Positions 29,968 through 41,047 of a stretch of DNA of 64,000 nucleotides are shown here, piece after piece (the first letter of the stretch is position 1; each line of letters opens with the position of its first letter). The translations under genes were made by a program, and so were the position numbers. The notes beneath the pieces were generated by a model, which saw only the letters and a program-made list of their open reading frames with translations, made no database searches and had not been told where the DNA came from. The stretch covers positions 1,528,513 to 1,592,512 of the forward strand of contig CAIIXF020000004.1 in the NCBI GenBank assembly GCA_903813345.2. Reading direction: 5' to 3'. This DNA is from Owenia fusiformis (lineage: Eukaryota > Annelida > Polychaeta > Sabellida > Oweniidae).

Positions 29968-32900
29968 AAGACATAAAACAATTGAATAATACACAACTGT
30001 ATCAGTTTCACATTTACCGCGGTCAAAAGCATTACAAAAATACCGCCAGAGTTGGCAATCATATAATATACAATCCCGCTGTGATTCATAGAAATAACTA
30101 ATTTACTGCATTGAGTTCAATGTTATAACCATGTCGATTTACATGAGTGTCCGATTCATTGTACCGAAGGATGAGTCTGGGAATGAGTCTGGGTATCGAC
30201 TTAGAAAATATTGAAAATTGTAATGTCTGAAAAACCAACTCAATCACACATATTATTAAACTTCAATATCTTATCCTTCTTCTGAGATTACAAAAATATC
30301 AATTTGTATCACAATTGATGAAGAATATTTGCATCAAAGACAGTGCATATCACTTTGTCAGAATTGAAAAAAAATCAGTGGCAAATATTAAATGAATTAT
30401 TTGTACAAAAAGTTTGAATATCCTCCAAAACATTGCTTACTTTCTTTGTACAGACATTGAATGGTATTTTTTCTATATTACACAACGAGAAACACTATAT
30501 AATAAACATCAATACGACGAGATAATAGATTTATTATCCAAATTGAATAATAAATAATAAGATCAGGTACTGATGAATAAGATTCTGCCCGGGATTTGTT
30601 ATTAATCATATAGAAATGTCTTATCCGAACAGCTTACATGTACGTATTATCCGTTGCGGCCATTAACAATTTTACATATCTAATTAGCTAAGTAAATAAA
30701 CATGCGTCGACACAGTCGCAGTTGACTATGAAAAGTTCAATCATCAATCTTATTTTTTATTTTCTTGATTTAAAGATTTATTATGTTTAAAAAAGAAAAT
30801 GTTTGATTTTTAAGTTCAACCTTTAATTCTTATTCTCTTCTTATTATCAAGAACGCGCATGCAAATTCGCCAACCATGTACATTGTTTGCAGTCTGCGCA
30901 ATTTAATGTAAATCATTGTATATTTTTCGATATACTGTAATACTATTCATTATTTGTAAAATTGAACCGAATATAATCTAAACTTAATCAGCTTTAAATA
31001 CATTATATGTCATAAAAGTTGCCTTAAAACAATACAATTCGTGCGTTTGTAAATGCTCTAAAGCCCCGCTAGTATATGAACGAATCCTAAATAGAAATGA
31101 GTAAAATTCGTTCCCATTAGTGTGTACACGTTCTACACCAAGACTTCTCCTTTAAATCAAATCAGTCCACTAGTATGAGTTAAGAATGGACAGAGGGACG
31201 GATGGCTTCATTCAATGGGATAATTAAGATATTTCAAAACCAGTGTCATTCTTCTGTATGCATACATCACTCCAATCATAACATAAAACAAGCTGTTTAT
31301 TTTAAAACTATTCTTTACGAATTTATGATAAGTGTATAATGTTCAATCATACAAATCGCAGTCAGTGATTGTTCTCCACACTCACCCCTCCCCCTTCCTG
31401 ACATGAACTATTTTGTAAAACCATTGACAGTGTGGAAAGGATTCTTACACTCGAGTGTCAAGGGGGGGGGGGGGCAGTTACAGAAATATACAAGGCGATG
31501 GTTCAAATTGGACAATTTTCAAAACTGCTCATTAACATGGTGAAAACTTCACGTTTTTAAAGAATGCTTGCCCGGCGAGTGGTTTGCTCTGGATTGCGAG
31601 AGAACAAAAACTTTGAGTTAGGATTTTTCCTAATACTATCTATACCACCCATGGTATACGCAGCTAACGAAAATTGACCGGTACGGGTCAAAAGCTGGAC
31701 CGGTACGGGTTAACGGTTTTATTTGAATTTAAAACAGCCATAACTTGCTCAATATTGACTTCCTCGTGTCTAATTTGTCCATGGCCAGTAAGTAAGCTAT
31801 GTGTATATATCTGTATAAAACCAGATGCAGGCATAGACATTGACAAGGCGAGGGGATTTAAATATAAAAATAGTCTTGTTTTTGGCTCCGACTTATATAT
31901 TTTGGCACTGTTTAACGAAGCCGGTTTAAGGAATGAGAGGCAGAAATAATTCCTAGAAATAAGATGGCCTCATCGCGATAGCCGCGACCCCTTTGTCTTT
32001 ATCCTTCCACAATCGGCAGATAAGAGTGGCTCTGGCATACCAGAATGAGATGGCCTGTCTTTACCGTAATCAAGATATGAAGCAAACTAAGAAAAGATGA
32101 ATTTTAAACGTTTAGAGGGAAAAGTCAAATGCATTGTAACCCTAAAAATAATTCATTAAAGTGTCTTACACATTTTATAACATTTATATAAATAAAACAA
32201 ATAAAGCACAACCCTAATGCCCTATAATGAATTCATATCGGCGCCAAATGGCCCTTGCAATAAAAACGCATCGAAGCAGGGAATGCTTGGAAAATTCTTC
32301 CGAGACTGACTTTTGTTATTTTAAAATTGAAATATGCCTAATTCCTATGAACACGCGATCTTTTTCCCTGGGTTTTACTCTATTTTAGATTTACTAGAAA
32401 AATGTTTATATGATGATTGCGTTTGCTTCTCACGAGTTCATTGAAACGTTCAGTCGTAAAACTTTAGAGATCAAGAGACTAATTAGGCACCTGATTGCGA
32501 AAGTTTGATTGCATTTCGATCGCCGGGATTTTACAAACGTATTGTTTAAGTAGCGATCGTGTTCTTGGGATCTTGATAACTTCCTATTTTAAGTTTTGGG
32601 TTGAAAGCAATGAGTATGTCGGACTTTCTCAAGTCCACATAATGAAACAATATCCCTTTATATTAGTCCAATCGGAATTTGCATAAACATACCAGTTTTA
32701 TATTGCAAAAAGAACTGTAATTAATACCCTACATAAAAGCATCATGATAAATAAAACATTAAAGCATATATAAAGCCTTTTGTTATTGCACCCATCGCAC
32801 CCCCCCCCCCCCTTCTGGCTACGCCTATGGATATTTTGGCAACTTTCACGTTTACCCCGCCCCCTAATAATTCTTGCGCCCCCTCTAAATATCAGACCCG

Positions 32901-33510
32901 TCAGGCGTTGAGGCATGGATCAGGATACCCTGACTCCCAAGCTGTGCGACTTCTGGCAACCGCTACACCTATATTCCCGGGGAAAACGCTTTTAGAAAAA
33001 TTGTCAAATATGGTCGTGTGTGGGCAAACACGGAGGAGGAGGAGAGGGGTGCGTGCATTGTGTGCGACCCTTCATCAGTTGTGTACCTTATTTTTTGTAT
33101 GAATTTCTTCCGAATAGTTATGCTAGAGGGGTTCTGATATTTATTTCTGTTTTCAAATGAAATAATTTCACCCTTGCCCGACTGACTTGTAGATAATGCA
33201 CGAATCAAATAGCATGGAGATCAGATAATCAGATTGATTCGTATTTTCGCAATCAGATGAATTAACTTATTGTTTTCTCTGATTAAAAGGCGGTTTGAAG
33301 CTACTTTTACAGGATTTGTAAATTCGCAATCAGACTAGCTTATTTTAATATTTAGTCAGTGCAAGAGGAGGGGACTATAATGTAGAAAATTGTTTTGGTT
33401 TCGACTCTAACTGAATAATTTATCACAATTGTTAAATAAGCAAACAGAAACAGGTTTAAAAATGAGAATAGAGGCAAAAAAGCCTATACATAAAATGTAA
33501 TCAAAACCCG
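29968..33510. other. Intergenic, mostly nothing recognised
   Basis: There is a short direct repeat, GACCGGTACGGGT, at about 31677 and 31698, and a G tract near 31460. At 32785-32826 a C tract leads into TTCTGGCTACGCCTATGG, the right end of a GGCGTAGCCAG-type element like that at 35905. I found no supported gene. Confidence 0.4.
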
Positions 33511-34188
33511 GGAATTAAAAGCAATTTTAGACTGTTAGATGATCTCTCCTGTAATCAAGGTGATGTTGGTACACTTCCGCCGTTAGAAAAACAAAGACTA
33601 AGACAAAGACTATATAGCAATTAATCCTTTTGTAATCATTAAATGTTAGATTCTTATTATTTTGTTGGACAATGTTCAGACTTCTGACCAAGATTAAATC
33701 ATTTATGTTTGTATTTAAAAATAGTATTTCAATCAGACAGACGTTCTAATGAGTTAGAAAAATACATTTGTCCATTTCCTCTCAAGAAGTTTTCAAAGGT
33801 AATCAAGTCGATTTGTTTGAGTGTTTAGCATTGTTTTTCATAACTTGACGCTTCCATGAACAGAATGACTTTGAAATGAGTTTTTATAATTTTAGCTTTT
33901 ATACGGACATGCTTATTGTATATTTCTATATGAACGTTGTAGTTATGTGATGTAACATCGCCCCCCCCCCCCAATTACAGGTATACAAATTTTGGTCGGA
34001 ATGCATTAACTTGCAATTAAAAGCAATTTTAGACTGTTAGATGATCTCTTATGTAATCTAGGTGATGTTGGTACACTTCCGCATTTAAGAAAACAAAGAC
34101 TAAAACAAAGAGAACTAAGCAATTAATCCTTTTGTTATCATTAAATGTTAGATTCTCATTTTTTATTGGACAATATTAAGACTTCTGT
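33511..34188. repeat. Direct duplication of about 180 bp
   Basis: The block AAAAGCAATTTTAGACTGTT...GATGTTGGTACACTTCCGC...GCAATTAATCCTTTTGT occurs at 33511-33692 and again at 34010-34188 in the same orientation, with a few mismatches and indels. A C tract at 33961 lies between them. Confidence 0.8.
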
Positions 34189-34459
34189 CTCCGATTGTTA
34201 TGCAGGTATGTGTATAAAATCATGTGAACAACATTATCGTGGAAACTCCCATATTCATTCTCATAATGTCTTACAGCTATTTTGCAAATGACATAATCCT
34301 AAACAACATATGGAAATAATAGTGCAGAACTGAGCGAAAAGAAAGGTGGAACAAATCAGATTAAAATATTTTATTTTTGAAATGCACAGAGGGCAACAGT
34401 TGAAGAACAAAAGTTAAAGGCGTTGTGAAATAGATCGTGCTTTTATATGATCCCCTTCT

Positions 34460-35670
34460 ATAGTACCCTACCCTTTGCATTCGTTCGACTTCACTTCTCT
34501 AATGAGAGTTTCGTCTTCTCGTAGTTTATAATTAGACTCTGCACGCAGCGTAATAGTTCCCCTATTATCCATGTTCATGTTCTCATTTGATTTTTCATCA
34601 GTTATGACTTGGTAACATTTGTTCCGATTTTCATTACGGCGCCCGGCCGATTGAGTATTTTGTTCAGAATTGAATACAATTTTGAACAAAATACTCAACG
34701 GCCGGGCGCCGGTGCTGAAAATCTGAGCAAATGTGACCACGGCATTATAAAAGCATACTCTTTAATACACGAACAGATTCAAAATGAGACTTTATCTATC
34801 AGAGAAATAAAAATGGAAACTTTGTATTCTGAAAATATTAACTGATGCATTGGTTAGTATTAAATATTAAGTTTTACAGTCGGAAACCTCAAGGGGCGGG
34901 AAATTTGATTAAACAAAACGCCGGATTAATATGTGGACAACTTGCAAATGAAATGTAAGTAACATGACAGAACGAGTATGTACGCCCAATAAATACTTTT
35001 ATAGTTTTAATGTGCATTCAAAGGACCCCGTTTGTAAAATTGATAGAAATGAATAGTTTTATTACCGGAAAAAACTGAGAAATATCTACCCGATTCGCCA
35101 GAATAGTCATCATCATATCAGTGCGAAAAATTAGCTATATTTATTTTCTATGCGATATACACCTGATATTGATAGCCTTCCACGATCATGGTCCGTTGAC
35201 ATCATCAACCTTGTGATTTGCCATAAGTGATTAACCAACATTTTAAAACAATTTAAAGTCGGGGTTGACGTTTCTTGACTTTTCACACTGACATCCAAAC
35301 AAAACATAATTTGAAAATAAAAGGCATAAAATGGCCATTAAAAGTACATTTTTGAACAAAAGTATCAACTTATATTACACTGCACGCAAATACAAAGTGA
35401 AAAGAACGTCTTCCCGGAGATTGAAATACGGATCGGTAAGTCAACAAATCTAACTGTTAAATAAACAAGCTTAGCCTATGTCTGCGATTGTTTGTCTGAG
35501 TGGCCAGATGTTATCCGTTTCGGATAATAAATTTCTGAGAATACTACTGATATCTAGAATACATCTTCCGTGATATTTTTCATAAAACTACCCTTTGCAT
35601 TCGTTTGACTTCACTAAAAGAGAGCCTCGTCTTAGTGTAGTTTAACTAGACTCTGCACGCAGGGTATCGT
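34460..35670. repeat. Second direct duplication (two copies of about 85 bp)
   Basis: CTACCCTTTGCATTCGTT...AGACTCTGCACGCAG occurs at about 34466-34550 and 35587-35667. Together with the 33.5/34.0-kb pair it suggests an old duplication of a larger segment in this area. The rest of the interval outside the hairpin element holds nothing I recognise. Confidence 0.65.
34611..34738. mobile_element. Near-perfect 128-bp hairpin MITE
   Basis: The two arms of about 60 bp are inverted: CGGCGCCCGGCCGATTGAGT in the left arm pairs with ACTCAACGGCCGGGCGCCGG in the right. Ends are GGTAACATTTG and CAAATGTGACC. A second copy lies at 29869-29967. The arms nearly touch, so a single strand would fold into one long stem. 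Confidence 0.85.
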
Positions 35671-35904
35671 AAAACAGGCATCTTAGCTGCAATTTTGAAT
35701 AATAGCGTAATTCATAGCACAATATAAATTAACCCGCCTCTGTTTAATTCAAATATGCATTACCCTTAAGAATCATATACTTAGACACCTTTTCATTCTT
35801 GATTCGAATTTTTATCTTGTCTTCATCTAAATTTGTGGATTAATAACAGTTTTTAGTATACAAATTGAACATACAAAATGTAGCGTATTGATTACACGTT
35901 ACAG

Positions 35905-36145
35905 TGGCGTAGCCAGCTTTCAGTCGGGGGGAGGGGGGGGGGGGGGGTGCGATCGTGGCATAAAAAATGTTTTTGAAGATTTGTTTTGAATTTTACAAAA
36001 ATTGGTGCAACTTCGTTCAAAATCGAGCCAGAAGCTTCAAATAAAAAGCATTTTAAGACTTTTTTCTTCTATCTAATGGTTCTATTTTCATTGGTTATGG
36101 AGGGGGGGGGTGCGATCGCACACATCGCATCCCCCTGGCTACGCC
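35905..36145. mobile_element. GGCGTAGCCAG-ended MITE-like element
   Basis: The ends GGCGTAGCCAG and CTGGCTACGCC are perfect inverted repeats. The flanking inner sequences (G tract then GTGCGATCG, and GTGCGATCGCA before CATCGCATCCCCC) also pair. A half copy occurs at 32785-32826. Confidence 0.75.
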
Positions 36146-36955
36146 TATGCGCTATATTAATATAACAAGGTTATCATATCATGCCAATAGTTATATGGTT
36201 AACTAATATTAACACAAAATAATAATACACGATAATTAAAAAAATAAACCTCGGTATTCGGGCCTAAAATCCAAGGATACGTGTACCATTACTTAAGTGT
36301 AAGCTGCAATACCATATCGAATACCTGTACCATTACTCAATAATAACCACTAGTAAGACCATAATAACAAGCTTAATAACTAGCTTATCGCAAATTATTC
36401 CATACGATTTTGTCTTGTGTTAGGATCTGTTTACAGACTTCATGAAACTACTCGAACTAGTAGGTCCTCCAGAACTTAGAGCATGCTCAAAATTTTCTGG
36501 TGATCGTCACGTTCTGCAATCAGAACGAATGACAACGTACTTAAGAATATATAAGCACAAATGCAAAAGAGAATGGTCACTAAAAACTGTAAAGAAACCC
36601 AACAAGAAAAGCAAACTGTTAGTGTCAATCTGTAATAAGAAAAGTAGACCCTATATATCCCAAAACCATGATCTAACGTGAAAAGAAACAATGTCTACAT
36701 CCCCTTCCCCCTCCAATCGAGAAACAATATCACAATCCAGGGCCAGACCACCAAGGGACATTTCATTCATACTGAAGTCATTACAATACATGTTGAAGAA
36801 AAATTGAAAAATTTGATAGCCAATACTCATAACATCAAAAATAGTTGTAGATACTAGTACTCATAAAAGATAGAGTATTCAGTCTCAAATGATGTGGGGT
36901 AGATAAAATAGACTTGCTCGAGTCTCTAGCCTATACTCGGCTAGAGGTTAATTTC
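36146..36955. other. Left flank of the Ngaro-like element
   Basis: No gene was recognised. An 80-codon open frame at 36442-36681 has no ATG context or domain support. Confidence 0.4.
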
Positions 36956-37101
36956 GTGATAAATAACCTTGTTATTTTGATTTAGAGAGGAAAGGTCATA
37001 AAGAGGGCAGCACCTTAATTTAGTTTAGTTTTGCTTATACACTATAGAGGGCCAGTTCCATTGCGCAATAGCAGCATGCAAAGTTTTGGAAAGTTTTCTT
37101 G
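36956..37101 (+). repeat. Ngaro split repeat A1
   Basis: It is the same as A2 (41048-41193). It begins GTGATAAATAACCTTG and ends GGAAAGTTTTCTTG. It probably holds the promoter, since ORF1 starts 43 bp later. Confidence 0.9.
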
Positions 37102-37144
37102 TTTCTTTGTTTTGTCTCAAAAATAGTTATTGTAAATAGTCAAC

Positions 37145-38173
37145 ATGTCAGAATTTAATTTCCAACAATGGACAGTGGATAATAAGCTACACAATGATAC
37201 TATAGATTCATTGATGAAGGAAGGTTTTGACACTTTAAATGCCTTGTTAGCCATGCAACTCAGTGACATTGCTGCTCTAAAATTAGGCAGATTGGGACTT
37301 GAGAGGGCTTTAGAATCCGCAATTGGATCGCTACACAAACCTGTCATCAAGACTCAGGATCAGGCAACACTTGGATCAGAGAGTGATAGCAAACCTGTCA
37401 AACTTATTACAACATCAGAACTCGCAAGAGACAAAATGTTGGTTGACCTGGTGGACAAGTTAGCCAAGTCGGGTGACCTGTCAGCGGATATTTTGTCAAC
37501 AGATAATGCATCAGCTAAGACTCCAGTACCTACAGAGTCTACAGGCCATAATGGTAAGAAACCACTCCTTATTCCAGACTTTGTGACTAATGCCTATCTC
37601 CCTCAGAACGATCAAGAGGAGATATCAATGGGAAATAACTTGTTTTATCGTCCAGGCAACAAAACAGTGAAACCTCGATTGGACAATGTTACGTTACCAC
37701 AATGGGTGGGCGCGAGTTGTAGGATATTACAACAACTCATTAAGGACGGTGCTGAACTAACAGTCGTAAAGGAGTACGTATCGCACATGATAAATGTAGG
37801 TGACCACGCACAAACCAACACGGTGACATCCACATTACTATATGATGACGCATGCAGAAAGAAACAACATGAAAATATGCTGACATGGGGTGAAGATGAC
37901 ATACATCTGATGAACTTTTATTTGGTGAAGAAGCCGACAACGCCTCGTGGCGCCCCCCCCCCCCATCAACGTGGTGACCGTTCATCTAATGGGAACCCCA
38001 CGCAAAATACGCAATCTCAGGTTAAGAACGCAAATATCCCGATATGCCGTCAATGGAATAGTGCACGAGGCTGCAGTTATGGCAGTTCGTGTAAATTCAC
38101 ACATGGGAAATGTGCAGAAAATAATTGTGGAGAAGCCCACCCACAATATCTCCATGCATCACTCGCCAAATAG
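37145..38173 (+). CDS. Gag-like ORF1 with SAM-like region and CCCH zinc finger
   Basis: The ORF has 342 codons, starts at ATG 37145 and ends at UAG 38171-38173. Residues about 5-62 (FQQWTVDNKLHNDTIDSLM, then LSDIAALKLGRLGLERALES) look like a SAM-type helical bundle. The middle is polar and low in complexity. The C-terminus carries CRQWNSARGCSYGSSCKFTH at residues 301-320, a canonical C-x8-C-x5-C-x3-H zinc finger. It is followed by CAENNCGEAH, possibly a second incomplete metal site. The role is expected to be RNA packaging. A CCCH finger takes the place where CCHC knuckles are usual. The reading frame continues past the UAG into ORF2 with no other stop. Confidence 0.85.
   Translation: MSEFNFQQWTVDNKLHNDTIDSLMKEGFDTLNALLAMQLSDIAALKLGRLGLERALESAIGSLHKPVIKTQDQATLGSESDSKPVKLITTSELARDKMLVDLVDKLAKSGDLSADILSTDNASAKTPVPTESTGHNGKKPLLIPDFVTNAYLPQNDQEEISMGNNLFYRPGNKTVKPRLDNVTLPQWVGASCRILQQLIKDGAELTVVKEYVSHMINVGDHAQTNTVTSTLLYDDACRKKQHENMLTWGEDDIHLMNFYLVKKPTTPRGAPPPHQRGDRSSNGNPTQNTQSQVKNANIPICRQWNSARGCSYGSSCKFTHGKCAENNCGEAHPQYLHASLAK
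38171..38173 (+). promoter_or_regulatory. UAG stop separating in-frame Gag and Pol, candidate readthrough site
   Basis: ORF1 and ORF2 share a frame (38204 minus 37145 is divisible by 3), and UAG at 38171 is the only stop between them. Context is CCAAATAGGGACACC. ORF2 has no ATG until 38513, inside the RT fingers. Programmed readthrough, as in gammaretroviral gag-pol where UAG is followed by G, is one explanation. A point mutation in this copy or splicing are others. Confidence 0.5.
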
Positions 38174-39853
38174 GGACACCTCACCAGTCCTTTAACAGAT
38201 AATTTGGATACTTGGAGGCAGGAATTACAAGGTGATAGTGATAAAGATTTTATATTAAATGGCATTGAATTTGGTTTTCATCTATTAGATGAAGAATTTG
38301 ATTCACATAATAAACAGGAAAATGATAGTGATAATTATCGTTCAGCTACCAATCCTATCGTCAAACCTAAGGTGGAAAAACAGTTAAGGGAAGAAATTCT
38401 AGAATCACGTTATATCGTAACCGTTGAAAAACCTAAGATAGTGAGTAGCTTAGGTTCAGTGCCTAAACAAAACAGTGCAGATATTCGCTTGATTCATGAC
38501 GCTAGCCGGCCAATGGACGGCGGAGTGAACTCTATGTCTACTCCCCAATATTTCGCTTATGAAGGCTTAGACACAGCCATTAAATACATAAAACCAGGAT
38601 CTTTTATGGGGAAAGTTGACTTGAGATGGGGATATAAAGTAGTACCTACAAGCCCTAAGTGTCATCAAGCCATGGGATTAAAATACAAATTTGGCAAAAA
38701 TAAGGATTTTACTTATATGATAGACACGAGACTACCTTTCGGCAGCAATAGAAGTCCTGAAATTTTCTCTAGAATTACACGTGCAGTGGGCCGCATGATG
38801 AAGCGTAGAGGATTTCAGGAGACTGTAGTTTACCTCGATGATTTTCTAGTGATATCAGATTCTAAGGACAAATGCAGGCAAGCAATTAACATGTTACTAT
38901 CATTGTTACAGGATTTAGGCTTCATAATTAATTGGAAAAAATTGGTCCCTCTCACACAGTGTTTAACGTTTCTAGGGATCGAAATTGACTCTGTTCAGCA
39001 ATTATTAAGAATACCTGCCTCCAAGCTTTCAGAGATTAAAGACAGTCTAGTGAAATGGAACAATGCGTCAAAAATGTCTAAGACAATGTTGCAGCATATT
39101 ATTGGGAAACTAAACTGGATCGCAAACATTTTTAGGGCAGCCAGGCCCTTGCTACGCAGCCTTATTGACTCATGCAAACAACTAAAGCGTCCCTCGCATA
39201 GGACACGTTTAAATGCGCAAACACGAAAAGACCTAGCTGCTTGGTCTAAATTTCTGCAAAGCGACCGCTTCAATGGCGTGAATTACATACTAGATAAGTC
39301 ACAGCCCGACGTCACTTTCTGCACAGATGCATGCGATGATGGTGCTGCAGCTTGGCACTATAATAAAAACCTCCTACCGGAGTCACGCACTGACTGGATA
39401 TATATTAATTGGGAGATGGACCTTCCTAAACATAGATCTAGTGATATAAATATCAAAGAGCTTCTAGCCATAAAATTGGCAGTAGATAGGTGGAGCCACC
39501 TATGGTGCGATAAACGAGTTATAGTATATACAGATAATAATGCAACTCTATTTTGGATAAATAAACGTCTGGCTAGGAATAGTATAGCTTGTAATATTTT
39601 GAGTGACATATTGTTAAAATCAGTGGAATTTAATTTTTATCTGACAGCCAGAAGAATTACAAGTGAAAACAATGTAACGGCTGATGCCTTGAGCCGTTTT
39701 ACTGATCTAAATATGGCAGCAATGGCACATGCTATGATAGAACGTTTAACAGGAATTGATATAGCAGACCATAACTATGATGTATTATCACACATGTCAC
39801 TAACGGCATTTAATCATATTTTGCAGGCGTGGATATCCAAAGGACAATGCTGA
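38174..39853 (+). CDS. Reverse transcriptase-RNase H, Ngaro ORF2
   Basis: The frame is open from the codon after the UAG to TGA 39851-39853, 559 codons. Counting from the codon at 38204, the RT fingers hold SVPKQNSADIRLIHDASRPM. Motif A is KVDLRWGYKVVP (Asp 139), motif B is LPFGSNRSPEIF (177-188) and motif C is YLDD (209-212). RNase H follows with FCTDACDDGAAAW (Asp 375), IKELLAIKLAVDRW (Glu 419), YTDNNATLFW (Asp 444) and TADALSRF (Asp 494). All catalytic residues are present. There is no aspartic protease or DDE integrase, as expected for a YR element. The first ATG (38513) would remove part of the RT fingers, so translation must enter from ORF1 or by another route. Confidence 0.9.
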   Translation, partial: GHLTSPLTDNLDTWRQELQGDSDKDFILNGIEFGFHLLDEEFDSHNKQENDSDNYRSATNPIVKPKVEKQLREEILESRYIVTVEKPKIVSSLGSVPKQNSADIRLIHDASRPMDGGVNSMSTPQYFAYEGLDTAIKYIKPGSFMGKVDLRWGYKVVPTSPKCHQAMGLKYKFGKNKDFTYMIDTRLPFGSNRSPEIFSRITRAVGRMMKRRGFQETVVYLDDFLVISDSKDKCRQAINMLLSLLQDLGFIINWKKLVPLTQCLTFLGIEIDSVQQLLRIPASKLSEIKDSLVKWNNASKMSKTMLQHIIGKLNWIANIFRAARPLLRSLIDSCKQLKRPSHRTRLNAQTRKDLAAWSKFLQSDRFNGVNYILDKSQPDVTFCTDACDDGAAAWHYNKNLLPESRTDWIYINWEMDLPKHRSSDINIKELLAIKLAVDRWSHLWCDKRVIVYTDNNATLFWINKRLARNSIACNILSDILLKSVEFNFYLTARRITSENNVTADALSRFTDLNMAAMAHAMIERLTGIDIADHNYDVLSHMSLTAFNHILQAWISKGQC

Positions 39854-40812
39854 TGAGAGAGCTAGCCCAGTTTAGGGGCCAAGCATATGCGAATACTACC
39901 AAAAGGACATATATGTGTCATCTCAGGGCTTATCTGCGTTTCTGTGTGTATTTTAAATGTACACCGATACCGTGTTCGCAAGAGACTTTATTATTATATG
40001 CAGTATTCCTCAGTAGGACACTTAAACCTCCAATCGTACGCCAATACCTAAATATCATACGGATTATACATATGGAAGCTGGATTAGCCAACCCACTTGC
40101 AGAGAATTTCGCCTTTAATCTATTATTGAGAGGCAAATCTAGAGTTAATAATGTACCAGTGAAACGTAAACTCCCTATCACAGCCTCCCTGCTTCAGGCT
40201 ATGCACTCCAAAACAGACACTGATATTTCCTTCGGCGCAACATTTTGGGCTATCTGCATCATAGCTTTCTTAACTTTCTGTCGCAAATCAACCTTGTTGT
40301 TGGAATCAGGGAACGCCTTTGACGAAAACTCTGATCTGTGTTCAAGTGACTTGAAAATTATGGACACAGGAATTGTTCTCTCCGTGAAGAAGACAAAAAC
40401 TATTCAGTTCAGAGAACGGGTATTGGAATTACCAATGTGTACAACAGGGATAGTGCTTTGTCCCCATCGGGCAGTTTTAGAGATGTTAAAGTTAAGGGGC
40501 GACTCACCCGAGCACCTTCCTAACACCCCTTTGGCAACATATAAAGAGAATGGGACTCTTAGGATAATGACTCACAAGGTCTTCACGAATATGTTGCAGC
40601 ATATACTGGGACTGAGTGGAGTTAATCCAAAGGATTATTCTGGACATTCCTTCCGGCGTGGAGGTGCCTGTGCTGCATTCTTAGGGGGTGTACCAGAAGT
40701 TCTGATTAAAGCGCAAGGAGATTGGAAATCAAATGCGTGGGAGAGATACATTGACATTCCACTTGATTTTCGTTGGTCAGTGGCTAGATTACTTGGAAAA
40801 GGACTGGTATAA
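39847..40812 (+). CDS. Tyrosine recombinase, Ngaro ORF3
   Basis: The first ATG (39847) overlaps the end of ORF2 in the string ATGCTGA and gives a 321-residue protein in another frame. An N-terminal core-binding region (AQFRGQAYANTTKRTYMCHL) is followed by the catalytic domain. Arg 146 lies in FLTFCRKSTLLL. His 267 and Arg 270 lie in GHSFRRGGACAAFLGG, and Tyr 301 lies in QGDWKSNAWERYIDIP. The Arg-His-x-x-Arg-Tyr set is complete. It should join the ends of the double-stranded DNA circle to the target. The close overlap suggests termination-reinitiation. A splice-acceptor-like TATTTTGCAG at 39817-39826, just before the ORF, offers a spliced alternative. Confidence 0.9.
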   Translation: MLMRELAQFRGQAYANTTKRTYMCHLRAYLRFCVYFKCTPIPCSQETLLLYAVFLSRTLKPPIVRQYLNIIRIIHMEAGLANPLAENFAFNLLLRGKSRVNNVPVKRKLPITASLLQAMHSKTDTDISFGATFWAICIIAFLTFCRKSTLLLESGNAFDENSDLCSSDLKIMDTGIVLSVKKTKTIQFRERVLELPMCTTGIVLCPHRAVLEMLKLRGDSPEHLPNTPLATYKENGTLRIMTHKVFTNMLQHILGLSGVNPKDYSGHSFRRGGACAAFLGGVPEVLIKAQGDWKSNAWERYIDIPLDFRWSVARLLGKGLV

Positions 40813-40918
40813 ATTGAGGGACTCATGAGCACTATTATAGAGTGCTGTAGTTAGTGTAGTATAGAGTTACTTTAAGAGTCTTTTTATATAATGTAGTTAA
40901 AGAGATGTTGGGGTTGTT

Positions 40919-41047
40919 GGTCACTTTCATATTTCAATTAAAAATATAAATATGTAAATTGCATGCCACTTTAGATTGTTGCTATGGCAACCAATAAAGT
41001 TGTCGTTAACCCCACATCTCGTCTCTTTTTTCTATTGTACGATTTAA
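40919..41047 (+). repeat. Ngaro split repeat B1
   Basis: It is the same as B2 (41262-41390). It begins GGTCACTTTCATATTTC and ends GTACGATTTAA, directly abutting A2. It contains AATAAA at 40993-40998. Confidence 0.9.

Noticed and set aside
36442-36681. Lysine-rich 79-codon open frame
   Set aside because: No domain, neighbour or splice support; typical of chance in AT-rich DNA.
37645-38265. Minus-strand open frames across Ngaro ORF1
   Set aside because: Antisense shadows of the Gag-like ORF.
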